A DNA stretch of 64,000 bases from Pedobacter xixiisoli (GTDB lineage Bacteria > Bacteroidota > Bacteroidia > Sphingobacteriales > Sphingobacteriaceae). The notes beneath the pieces were generated by a model. It made no database searches and was not told the DNA's origin. It worked only from the letters and a program-made list of their open reading frames with translations. Shown in pieces: positions 34,276 to 42,992 of this stretch. The stretch is from the NCBI RefSeq assembly GCF_900215335.1, contig NZ_OCMT01000001.1, positions 1,364,001-1,428,000 of the forward strand, written 5' to 3'. The position numbers and the translations under genes are program-made. The first letter of the stretch is position 1. The number at the start of each line of letters is the position of its first letter.

Positions 34276-35826
34276 TTATTTTACTTGATATGCGCCTGGC
34301 GTAAATTTGCTCAGGTTTAATGCAGTTCCAAAAAAGTCTTTTGTACCTAAATCTGGCAACCAGTAATTACCTTCCATTTCGCTTTTAGCTAATGCTTTGT
34401 TTAAAATTGGGCTAGTTGTTTTAAGCTTAAAGCCAGCTGCATTAGCGAAACCTTTGCCATAGCTTAATGGATTTACAAGTTGCGGGTTTGTAAAAATCCC
34501 TTTATCGTCTTTTACATAAAATTTCTCGTAACCGAAGTAAACATTTCCATTGAAAACAGCAGTTTGTCCACCAGACTTCACTACCAATTCTCCCTGTCCT
34601 TCGTGATAAAAAATGTTATTGTAGAATTTAGAAGTAGTTAAGGCTTCATCAGCAATTACCACAGCTTCATGCGCTTTATTTAGCACTACAGTATTATTGT
34701 GTGCTATGGCAGTTCCACGTGTATGGTTAGCCCAAACAGGGAAATCGAACACATGCAAACCTTTGATGCTATCATTCACACTTACATTATGTCTGATAAT
34801 TGCATCTTCTGAAGTACTGGTAATTAACACAAAGCCACCCTCGTTGTCATGCGAATAATTGTATTGAATTACGGTACGATAAGCATCTTCATCAGCGTCG
34901 AAAGCTTGCCCATCTTTACCGCCCCTGGTGTTGTAAACCTCGTTGTATTGGAAAATGGTCTCATCAGTACTACGGCACCACAAAGCCACTCCGTATCTCA
35001 CTAATTCTTCATCCGCATTATGTGTTTCCCAAACTTCATTGTGTTCTACCAAGGCTCTGTAAGTATATCTTACAATTACACCGTCACCTGCACAATGGTG
35101 AATTTTATTTCTTCTGATGACTAAATTGGTGATGGGTCTATTGCCCTTAACCGCTTTTTTACCATCGGTTAAGTTGGTGAAAATCCCCAAACGCACCACA
35201 TTCGCAATCTCGCAATCTTCGATCAAAATATCATCAAACTTGCTTTCTGCAGTACCAATAATGCCAATTCCTCCCGTGTTTTTTCCCTTCATCTCGAAAG
35301 AGTAATCTCCCATAATATCGTGGATGTAAAGATTTTTTAGGTGGATATGCTTTCTTGAAGCGCCATTATCTTTCACCAAGACGCCTAGCCTACTTCCAAT
35401 TGCGGTTGCATTATTGGTAATTTCCAAATGGTTAACTTCCCAATAATCTACATCTTCCAGTTTTAGCACTTCCGATACTTTACCTTCTCCGTCTAACAAA
35501 GCCTTTTTCGTACCACTATAAACTGAAATCACTATCGGATTTTTAGCATCCCCAGAACCTTTCGGAACTAATTGTCCAGCCCAGCTATCTCCAGCTTTAA
35601 AAAGCAATGAATCGCCCGCCATAAATTGGTAACCATTTACTTTTTGAAGTGATTTCCATGCCTTAGCAGGTGTTTTTCCGTTATTTGCGTCGTCACCATT
35701 TTTGGCGTCAACGTAAAAAGTACTTCCTCTCCTATTATTTGTTGTTTCGTCAGTTTCTACTTTTTTACAGGCAAATGCAGAAAATTGAATGCAAAGGAGT
35801 AAGAGCGTAAAAGATTTGATTTTCAT
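34276..35826 (-). CDS. Right-handed beta-helix lipoprotein, possible polysaccharide lyase or binding protein
   Basis: 516 aa. A lipoprotein signal ends in FAC with C20, followed by KKVETDE. The mature N-terminus has the FYVDAKNGDDANNGKTPAKA pattern (DUF1565-like) common to secreted beta-helix carbohydrate enzymes. Residues about 120-420 are successive beta-helix rungs (N-I-H / I-E-D-C-I patterns such as NLVIRRNKIHHCAGDGV). Lyases with this fold use a Lys/Arg or metal site that I cannot pinpoint. It lies two bases from the neighbouring lipoprotein gene within the PUL. Confidence 0.75.
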   Translation of the reverse strand: MKIKSFTLLLLCIQFSAFACKKVETDETTNNRRGSTFYVDAKNGDDANNGKTPAKAWKSLQKVNGYQFMAGDSLLFKAGDSWAGQLVPKGSGDAKNPIVISVYSGTKKALLDGEGKVSEVLKLEDVDYWEVNHLEITNNATAIGSRLGVLVKDNGASRKHIHLKNLYIHDIMGDYSFEMKGKNTGGIGIIGTAESKFDDILIEDCEIANVVRLGIFTNLTDGKKAVKGNRPITNLVIRRNKIHHCAGDGVIVRYTYRALVEHNEVWETHNADEELVRYGVALWCRSTDETIFQYNEVYNTRGGKDGQAFDADEDAYRTVIQYNYSHDNEGGFVLITSTSEDAIIRHNVSVNDSIKGLHVFDFPVWANHTRGTAIAHNNTVVLNKAHEAVVIADEALTTSKFYNNIFYHEGQGELVVKSGGQTAVFNGNVYFGYEKFYVKDDKGIFTNPQLVNPLSYGKGFANAAGFKLKTTSPILNKALAKSEMEGNYWLPDLGTKDFFGTALNLSKFTPGAYQVK

Positions 35827-35828
35827 TT

Positions 35829-37319
35829 TTATTGGATGTTTACCGTGATTTTAATAGGTGTATTGTAATAACCACCGTTGTTATCTTTAGCTTCAACAAT
35901 GATTTCGTCGGTATTGCCAGTACCCGAATGCAAGTATTTAATTGAACCAGCTACTAAATCTGCCTGCGAAAAACTTGCGTTAACTGGCAACGGAATACCA
36001 TATTTTACCAAGTATCCATTGGTTGGTATTTTATTGATGATGTAGCTGATGTTTTTATCATCGGCACCATTCATTTTTAATTGTGTGGTTGTCAGCTTAG
36101 CAAAACCATCTTTAGCAACTACGCTAAGTGGTGTAGCATTACCAAAGGTTAAAATGGTTGCTGGCGGACTAGAAATACTTAAATATGCTTTGTAAATTCC
36201 ACCATTAAATTCTCTAGGATATATCCTCACAAAATTATCGTTATTGTGATTCATCAGAATGTTCAAGAAAGTTTTATTGCTTCCATAAAGCTGACTTACC
36301 AAAGAAGTTACATCCATAGTTTGCCAACCCGTTTGCCCAGCAGCCAAAGAGATATTTGCTAAACTGATACGATCGTAAGTTGGTGCGGTAAGCCAAGTTA
36401 CTGTAGTTTCATCAAAATTTGTATCCGCACCAGCGTATGCAGTTAGTGAAGATGCTAAACCAGTGAAGAAAACATAGAAATTAATCTTTGCCAAGCCGAT
36501 CTTGTTTCCAAAAGTTGGCGTGGTTAAAGGAAACTGAAACAACCCCATCCTGTCTACAGATACATCTTTACCATTAGAGTTTTTCATCTCTATAGCTGTA
36601 GCATTGTTAAAATTTTTAGTCCTGTTGGCAGTACCATTTTGAATAAAAACATCTTTGGTTACATTGATAATATCAGTTTGTGCACCAACAGAACCCGAAG
36701 GCGCATCTGGAACAGCATCACGTAGTTTATAGAAAGTAAACTGATCAGTAACATGCGCCACACCATTTTTAAACTCCAAGTTCTGGCTTCTAATGGTTGC
36801 TGGTGGCGAAGTTAAATCGGTAGAGTTGTTGGCAGTTAATACGTACTCGTTCGTACTGTTAGCAGTTCTCGTATAGTAAATAAAACTACCGTTAATGGTT
36901 TCGATCTTCTTAGTTTCACCAATTTTCAAATCAAACGAACGCAAACGCCCTTTAAAAATCTGATCGGACACAATATTTCGCAATACAGTAGCAGGCACAT
37001 CGTTAAGATTTGCATAACCTAAACTACCTACCATATTTGTTACTGCTTGGTTAGTCAAAAACAACACCGTATAATCGTCTGGCTGATTTAGCAAATCTGC
37101 TAATCCAGCTTTTTTAATTACCTCAGCATAAAGATTTAGGTTAGTAAGATCTGTACTGTGATCTATCTTCAGAAAATCAGATAAGGTCATCCCTCTCAAA
37201 TTAGTACCTGCATCTATGGCTTCTGGTTGTTCGTTTTTTAAGAACTCGAACTTGCTGCAACTTAAGCCTGTGCATACTAATGCAATAGCTAAAGATTTGA
37301 TGATTAATTTTTTATTCAT
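35829..37319 (-). CDS. Fasciclin/DNRLRE/cadherin-like surface lipoprotein
   Basis: 496 aa. The lipobox is LSC with C21. Three modules follow. Residues about 45-200 are a fasciclin-like domain (YTVLFLTNQAVTNMVGSLGY, then ATVLRNIVSDQIFKG). Residues about 215-375 are a DNRLRE-type beta-sandwich (DVFIQNGTANRTKNF, later FLNILMNHNNDNFVRIYPRE). Residues about 390-496 are a cadherin-like (CSPG) repeat ending FKI-type strands. It occupies the position where SusE/SusF-type surface glycan-binding proteins are found, immediately after susD. It probably binds the glycan, though no binding residues can be pointed out. Confidence 0.75.
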   Translation of the reverse strand: MNKKLIIKSLAIALVCTGLSCSKFEFLKNEQPEAIDAGTNLRGMTLSDFLKIDHSTDLTNLNLYAEVIKKAGLADLLNQPDDYTVLFLTNQAVTNMVGSLGYANLNDVPATVLRNIVSDQIFKGRLRSFDLKIGETKKIETINGSFIYYTRTANSTNEYVLTANNSTDLTSPPATIRSQNLEFKNGVAHVTDQFTFYKLRDAVPDAPSGSVGAQTDIINVTKDVFIQNGTANRTKNFNNATAIEMKNSNGKDVSVDRMGLFQFPLTTPTFGNKIGLAKINFYVFFTGLASSLTAYAGADTNFDETTVTWLTAPTYDRISLANISLAAGQTGWQTMDVTSLVSQLYGSNKTFLNILMNHNNDNFVRIYPREFNGGIYKAYLSISSPPATILTFGNATPLSVVAKDGFAKLTTTQLKMNGADDKNISYIINKIPTNGYLVKYGIPLPVNASFSQADLVAGSIKYLHSGTGNTDEIIVEAKDNNGGYYNTPIKITVNIQ

Positions 37320-37333
37320 AACAAGTTGATTGA

Positions 37334-38758
37334 TTATTGATAGTATGAATTTTGTTTCAATAGCGGATTTAACCTGATTTCGTTCAAGTTAATTGGCCAT
37401 ACATAATTGTCTTCGTTATTTAAACCATTGATAGGCTGCATTACGCTGATAGCTTTTTTGGTCCTCACTAAATCAAACCAACGCTTACCTTCAAAGCAAA
37501 GCTCTTTCGAACGTTCGTTTAAGATGATATCTTCAATTTGGCTTTTGTTTAGCGATGTATAATCTACGGGTTGCAATGCTGTCTCACCTGCTCTTACTTT
37601 CATTTGGTTTACAATGGCAATGGCATCTGCTGGTCTGTCTAACTGATTTAACGCCTCGGCACGAAGCAATAAAATATCCGAAAGTCTGTACATGATGATG
37701 TTTTTATCATCCATCGTGCTTCTCACAAAATTTGTCTTATCGAAAAACTTAGTGATATCCCTTCTTTCGTTGTAACTGATCGTAGCTCTTTTGTCGTTTG
37801 GCTGAAACTTAGTCATTAACGGAATACTCACCTGAAAAGCGGGTTGGAAACCGATATCGCCATAAACTTGGATGTAGAAAGATCTGGCACCACGCTCCGC
37901 GAAGTTAAAATCGATTTCGAAGATACTTTCTGTAGAAAAGCCATGCGTAAATTGTCTGGCATACGAGGTGTTTTCTAAAGCTGTGGCATCTGTTAAAGAG
38001 GTTAGCGAGTAATTAGAAGTATTAGTTAAAATTCGCTGAGAAGCGGTTAAAGCTTTATCATACTGATGGCGCCACATGTACAAATCTGTGTAAATAGCGT
38101 TTACGGCACCAGCAGTTAATAACGCTTTAGTAGTTTGCGATGGCGAGTAGCTAGTAGGCAAAAGCACTGTAGCACTATCTAAATCTAGTTCTATTCTTGC
38201 GTAAACTGCTTCCGTATCAGATCTTTCTACTAAGTAATTCTCGGTTGCGTCTTTCAATGGCTGGGTAACTAAAGGTAGCGCTCCCCAAATTCTAGTCATG
38301 TTGAAATAACAAAGAGCTCTTAACGCATAAGCTTGTCCCAAAGTCTGGTTAAATTCCGCAGTTTTATTAGCGTACAACCCATTTTGATTCATTATCCTTA
38401 CATTTTTGATGATCAAATTGGCTTGATTAACTACCGCATACAATTGGTTCCAACTGGTAATCCTTAAACTTGGGTTTACGTTATTGGTCAGCAAATTAAG
38501 CGATTCGGTATTTAAGGAAGTTAAATTTTGTGAAACATTGTCCGCTCTAGCTTCTCCGTAAAAAACACCTTCTGGCCCCATTGCAGCTTGCAAAAGTGTG
38601 TAAGCGCCATTTAAGGCTGCAGTTGCCTGCGATGTTTCTTTCCAAAAATTGGCGTCTGCGTATTCTGTGATTGGGTTAAGCTCCAGTGCCTTTTTACATG
38701 CTGTAAGCCCACAAAACAGCACTAGCATATATATTAATATTGTTTTTTGATTCTTCAT
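37334..38758 (-). CDS. SusD/RagB family surface glycan-binding lipoprotein
   Basis: 474 aa. The lipoprotein signal ends in GLTAC with C21. The RagB/SusD pattern is clear: ELNPITEYADANFWKETSQA near residue 26, the TPR-like helices (ALRALCYFNMTRIWG near 147), and the C-terminal signature DIILNERSKELCFEGKRWFD near 415. SusD sits over the SusC barrel and captures the glycan at the surface. The gene follows susC by four bases. The cargo, judged by neighbours, contains N-acetylglucosamine. Confidence 0.94.
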   Translation of the reverse strand: MKNQKTILIYMLVLFCGLTACKKALELNPITEYADANFWKETSQATAALNGAYTLLQAAMGPEGVFYGEARADNVSQNLTSLNTESLNLLTNNVNPSLRITSWNQLYAVVNQANLIIKNVRIMNQNGLYANKTAEFNQTLGQAYALRALCYFNMTRIWGALPLVTQPLKDATENYLVERSDTEAVYARIELDLDSATVLLPTSYSPSQTTKALLTAGAVNAIYTDLYMWRHQYDKALTASQRILTNTSNYSLTSLTDATALENTSYARQFTHGFSTESIFEIDFNFAERGARSFYIQVYGDIGFQPAFQVSIPLMTKFQPNDKRATISYNERRDITKFFDKTNFVRSTMDDKNIIMYRLSDILLLRAEALNQLDRPADAIAIVNQMKVRAGETALQPVDYTSLNKSQIEDIILNERSKELCFEGKRWFDLVRTKKAISVMQPINGLNNEDNYVWPINLNEIRLNPLLKQNSYYQ

Positions 38759-38762
38759 ATCA

Positions 38763-41700
38763 CTACAAATTAATGTTTAGAGAAAAATTGTAAGATCTTG
38801 TTCTTGGAAAAGCACCTCTATCTACACCACCTGCAAGAGAGTTTGTAGACGAACTTACTTCTGGATCATAACCTGAATAAGAACCCAGTGTAAATAGATT
38901 TGAAACGCTAACACCTAAGCTAGCTCCAGAAATTTTAACCTTCGATAAAATGCTTTTTGGCAACCTGTAGCTTAAAGCTATATTCTGTAATCTGATAAAT
39001 GAAGCATCTTCCACAAAGTGATCTGAAACTGCGTAGTTCAACATCGGGTCGGTTTTTACCAATCTAGGTATATCCGTTACATCTCCTTGTGTTCTCCATC
39101 TTCTCAGCTGATCTGTAGAAAAATTCTGATCTATTGGCGAAGAATCTAAACTTCTTTTTAACTCATTGAAAACATCTGCACCAAAACTATAAGTGAACAA
39201 GAAACTAAACGTGAAGCTTTTGTAGCTTAATTCGTTGGCAAAACCTCCCGTAAAATCTGGATTAGGATCTCCAATGATTTGTAAATCGTCATCATTAATA
39301 ATGCCATCACCATTAATATCTTCCCAAATCATGTCTCCACCTTTGTAAATCTTACCATTGCTAGAACCTTGTTTGTATGGAATAACTACGCCGGTATTCT
39401 CATCTCTTTTGTAAACATTGTCTTCGTCTCTAGCATAAACACCTTTCTTCTTCAAACCGTAAAAAACACCTACTGGCTCACCTACTCTAGCCATGTTAAA
39501 CAGGTTCGGTCGGTAATCTTGTCCGTTAGGTAATGATAAAATTTTGTTACGATTGTAAGCGAAAGTTAAGGTTGAAGACCATTTAAATGGAGCAACAATA
39601 TTAACTGTGGTTAAGGTTGCCTCAATACCTTTGTTTTGAAGTGAGCCAAAGTTACCTGGTATGGTACTTACACCAGTTGTTCCTGGTACCGTTACGTCAA
39701 ACAATAAATCATTGGTCTTTTTAAGATAAGCATCTCCAGTAAAGGTGATTCTGTTTTTAAGAAATGACAATTCTAAACCGATGTTGCTATGTTGGGTAGA
39801 TTCCCACTTTAAAGATGGATTTGGTATTCCTGATAAGATCACAGCATTTTGCCCTAAGTACGATCCATTGTTAATGTAACCACCTTGACCAGCGTAGTTA
39901 CCAATAGATTGATTTCCGGTAACACCAAAACTCGCTCTCAACTTACCTTCATCCAAGAACTGGAATTTCTTAAAGAACGACTCTTCGCTAAATCTCCAAC
40001 CTGCAGAAACTGCTGGAAAGTAACCAAATCTATTATCGGCACCAAAACGTGAAGAACCATCTCTTCTGATTAAAGCAGAGAACAAGTACTTGCCTTTATA
40101 ATCATAATTTGCTCTGGCAAAGAAAGACAGAAGTGAATTTTGTGAAATGTTTTGTATGTAGGTTGATAATACCGATGCAGCCCCAACATTTGTCAGCTGT
40201 GCATCTGGCAATCCCCTTCCTATTAAATCAAGGTTGTCTCTATTAAACTTTTGGTACGATTGACCTAATAAGAAGTTGAAAGTATGATCTGTTTTTAAGT
40301 TTAATTTATACGTTAACGTATTCTCGTTGATGAAAGACGATGCTTTCGTTGTTTGAAGATAAGAACTACTCAACTGTCCCTGTGGCAACAAGCTAGTTGG
40401 GGTAAAGTTCGATAAATCGCTGTTTTCGTAGTCAAAACCTAAATTTGTAGTAAACCTTAAGTTTTTCGCTATCCAAACTTTAAAATCTTGATTTCCGAAC
40501 ATTCTAAAGCGTTTAATTCTGTTAGCCGCAAGTTCTGCAATCGCTAAAGGATTTGGTTTACTACCTTCAAACAAAGGAATCAGTTGCCCAGTTATTGGAT
40601 CATAAGGATTATAAACAGGCATCGTACTCAGAGCCTGAAATACCACACTTTGTCCGCTTAAACCCGTTAAAATTCTTGTATAATCAGTATTAGAAAGATT
40701 GAAAGAAGAACTTCCAGAAATTGATTTGTTAAATGTATAGTAAACTTTAGCGGTAGCAGTTGCCTGTCCGTAATCTGTTTCCCTTACTATCGGATTCAAG
40801 TCTTTATAACCCGCACTTAAATAATAGTTGATAGAATTATCAGATGATCCGCCACTGATACTTATATCTGTTTTTTGCTGTATGGCTTGTCGATACATGA
40901 TATCATGCCAATCTATCGACTTCGAGAAATTCGGGTTTAGCGAATCAATTACCGAAGGTTTAGTTGTCATCTGTCCGGTACTGTTAAAAATAGCGTCAAT
41001 GTATGCGCTACGCCATTGTGGGCCATTCATCACGCCTACCGTTCTGCTTAATTCGGCTATACTGGTATTAGATGAAAATCTAAGTGTTGGTTTTTTGGAA
41101 TTTCTACCAGATCTTGTAGTAATCAAAATTACACCGTTAGAGGCTCTAGAGCCATAAATCGAGGCCGTACCATCTTTCAAGAAATCTATCGATTCGATAT
41201 CTGCTGGGTTGATATCTGCTAAAGGACTAAATGTAGAACCGTCATCATTTAAACCTCCTGCAAAAGTTTCTGTATTAATGGGCACACCATCTACAATGTA
41301 TAAAGGCTGGCTACTACCATTAACAGAGGATGCACCCCTGATTCTTACAGTTGCTCCTGCGCCAGGCTCACCTGAGTTGGAGGTAATTTGCAAACCTGCA
41401 ATTTTACCCTGCAAGCTGGTATTAATATCTCCCATCGGATGGGTCTCTAATTGATCGCCAGATACTGAACCTACCGCCCCAGTAACTTCTTTCCTTTTCT
41501 GCGTACCGTAACCTACAGTAACGTTCACCTCATTTAGGCTTACCAATTGCTGCTTTAACTTAATGTCTAAGTTGTTTTTTCCTTTAACTGGTATAGACTG
41601 AGATACAAATCCAATTGATTTAAAAACAAGTACTGGATTTTCGCCACCTACGTCGATTTTAAATTTACCGTCTTTATCAGTAATTACGGTTTTTCCTGTT

Positions 41701-41864
41701 GCCATTACCGAAACGCTAATACCGGGCAAAGTCTCATTTGTCACTTCATCTTTAACTACACCAGATATAGTTCTAGGCCTTGCATCTTGTGCAAAAGCGA
41801 CAGAAAACACGGAAGAGAACGTAATAATTAATAAAAGGAGCTTAAATATTCTTACTTTCATCAT
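38763..41864 (-). CDS. SusC/RagA family TonB-linked outer-membrane transporter
   Basis: 1033 aa. Signal peptide about 1-25, starting at either of two adjacent ATGs. A carboxypeptidase-like domain is at 30-110 (ISGVVKDEVTNETLPGISVS), then the plug at 115-235 (GYGTQKRKEVTGAVGSVSG, SGEPGAGATVRIRG, PLYIVDGVPIN), and a 22-strand barrel. No STN or FecR-interacting domain is present, so it is probably not under an anti-sigma system. It is the first gene of the operon and a palindrome identical in core to that upstream of lacI lies about 170 bases before its start. Confidence 0.95.
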   Translation of the reverse strand: MMKVRIFKLLLLIITFSSVFSVAFAQDARPRTISGVVKDEVTNETLPGISVSVMATGKTVITDKDGKFKIDVGGENPVLVFKSIGFVSQSIPVKGKNNLDIKLKQQLVSLNEVNVTVGYGTQKRKEVTGAVGSVSGDQLETHPMGDINTSLQGKIAGLQITSNSGEPGAGATVRIRGASSVNGSSQPLYIVDGVPINTETFAGGLNDDGSTFSPLADINPADIESIDFLKDGTASIYGSRASNGVILITTRSGRNSKKPTLRFSSNTSIAELSRTVGVMNGPQWRSAYIDAIFNSTGQMTTKPSVIDSLNPNFSKSIDWHDIMYRQAIQQKTDISISGGSSDNSINYYLSAGYKDLNPIVRETDYGQATATAKVYYTFNKSISGSSSFNLSNTDYTRILTGLSGQSVVFQALSTMPVYNPYDPITGQLIPLFEGSKPNPLAIAELAANRIKRFRMFGNQDFKVWIAKNLRFTTNLGFDYENSDLSNFTPTSLLPQGQLSSSYLQTTKASSFINENTLTYKLNLKTDHTFNFLLGQSYQKFNRDNLDLIGRGLPDAQLTNVGAASVLSTYIQNISQNSLLSFFARANYDYKGKYLFSALIRRDGSSRFGADNRFGYFPAVSAGWRFSEESFFKKFQFLDEGKLRASFGVTGNQSIGNYAGQGGYINNGSYLGQNAVILSGIPNPSLKWESTQHSNIGLELSFLKNRITFTGDAYLKKTNDLLFDVTVPGTTGVSTIPGNFGSLQNKGIEATLTTVNIVAPFKWSSTLTFAYNRNKILSLPNGQDYRPNLFNMARVGEPVGVFYGLKKKGVYARDEDNVYKRDENTGVVIPYKQGSSNGKIYKGGDMIWEDINGDGIINDDDLQIIGDPNPDFTGGFANELSYKSFTFSFLFTYSFGADVFNELKRSLDSSPIDQNFSTDQLRRWRTQGDVTDIPRLVKTDPMLNYAVSDHFVEDASFIRLQNIALSYRLPKSILSKVKISGASLGVSVSNLFTLGSYSGYDPEVSSSTNSLAGGVDRGAFPRTRSYNFSLNINL

Positions 41865-42030
41865 ATACCTTTATTAGTTACAGGGTTTAACGCTTCGCAA
41901 CTATTCCACAAAGCTCTTAAATTACAAAAGCTTAGAGATGTTGCCACACTAGATTTTTCTTCTGAGTAGTTGAACCTTCTGATCAATCCATACGTGTTCA
42001 TTTCTTTCATATTATTTTGTTTAGGTAATA

Positions 42031-42042
42031 GTGTACGTACAC
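42031..42042. promoter_or_regulatory. Operator-like palindrome upstream of susC
   Basis: GTGTACGTACAC is a perfect 12-bp palindrome. Its 10-bp core TGTACGTACA also occurs upstream of the LacI-family gene. Odd CG-centred palindromes of this size are typical LacI-type operators. The distance to the susC ATG is about 167 bases. Confidence 0.65.
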
Positions 42043-42285
42043 GATATAATTCAAATCAAATTTAGTAACAGTAATAATTTGATAATAAATTTTTTATTAA
42101 AGGTTAAAAAATACTACAATGTAAATGCCCGAAGGCTCGTTTCATTGTACATACAAAATAAAGAGTACAGTTATATTTGGTTAACGGTAACGTACACGAA
42201 ATTAGTAATTATTATTTTACTTCCAAATATTTCGGAATAAAATTTTGAGATTTTAACATTTTAATTTGTTAAACATGATGATTTT

Positions 42286-42979
42286 AGCCACAGATGCACA
42301 AATGTCTTTTTGACTATTTTAGTGAAGGCACTAATACTAGGACTAATTGCTATTGTTAGCTGAATTTACACTCTAAATGATCCCTAATTATCTTCCAATT
42401 GATTATATCGATTAAAATCTGTACATCTGTAGCTAAACAAAAAAGGAAACTAACAATGCCAAATAAAACTTGTTGGCGGGGACGCCAACAAGAGATAATG
42501 CCCACGTTGGCGTCCCCGCCAATGTGTTAGCTGAATTTTACAATCTAAATGATTCCTAATTATCTTCCAATTGATTATATCGATTAAAATCTGTACATCT
42601 GTAGCTAAACAAAAAAGGAAACTAACAATGCCAAATAAAACTTGCTGGCGGGGACGCCAACAAGAGATAATGCGCACGTTGGCGTCCCCGCCAATGTGTT
42701 AGCTGAATTTTACACTCTAAATCCCTAATTATCTTCCAATTGATTATATCGATTAAAATCTGTACATCTGTAGTTAAACAAAAAAGGAAACTAACAATGC
42801 CAAATAAAACTTGCTGGCGGGGACGCCAACAAGAGATAATGCCCACGTTGGCGTCCCCGCCAATGTGTTAGCTGATGTCTTTTTGACTATCTAACAAAAG
42901 ACTTTAGTAACTCAATAATACTTTAGCTACAGATATGTTTTTTATTAGTTGATCAGAATAAATCTGTGCATCTATGGCT
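42286..42979. repeat. Large inverted repeat AGCCACAGATGCACA, copy 3
   Basis: The left arm at 42286-42300 matches the family arms at 2071 and 10849. The right arm at 42965-42979 (TGTGCATCTATGGCT) differs at one base. The element encloses the tandem array. TGTCTTTTTGACTAT also occurs on each side of the array (about 42303 and 42875), as if the array expanded inside an older element. Confidence 0.65.
42356..42871. repeat. Three-copy ~171-bp tandem repeat with complementary hairpins
   Basis: Units begin with TTAGCTGAATTT at 42356, 42527 and 42699, giving periods of 171 and 172 bases; the third unit ends at about 42867. Each unit holds TTGGCGGGGACGCCAA (42473-42488 in unit 1) and, 18 bases later, its exact reverse complement TTGGCGTCCCCGCCAA (42507-42522). 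Each 16-mer can also fold on itself. The units differ by only a few bases, so the duplication is recent. Confidence 0.88.
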
Positions 42980-42992
42980 AAAAAAATCAAAC

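Larger units (their letters stand above)
41865..42992. other. 1.1-kb intergenic region between susC and lacI
   Basis: It contains the susC leader, the operator-like palindrome at 42031-42042, a bracketing inverted repeat (42286-42979) and a three-copy tandem repeat (42356-42871). Open frames on the minus strand at 42450-42846 are by-products of the repeat and repeat the same translated sequence; I do not call them genes. Confidence 0.8.

Noticed and set aside
42031..42240. 69-aa open frame on the plus strand starting at the palindrome
   Set aside because: Its composition is that of AT-rich non-coding DNA and it begins inside the operator-like site.
42450..42846. Two similar open frames on the minus strand, 74-75 aa each
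   Set aside because: They are created by the tandem repeat and translate its hairpin arms; no start signal, no homology, and they overlap each other.
42356..42871. Possible CRISPR array
   Set aside because: The repeated units are about 171 bases and contiguous, without short repeats separated by unique spacers, and no cas gene is present.
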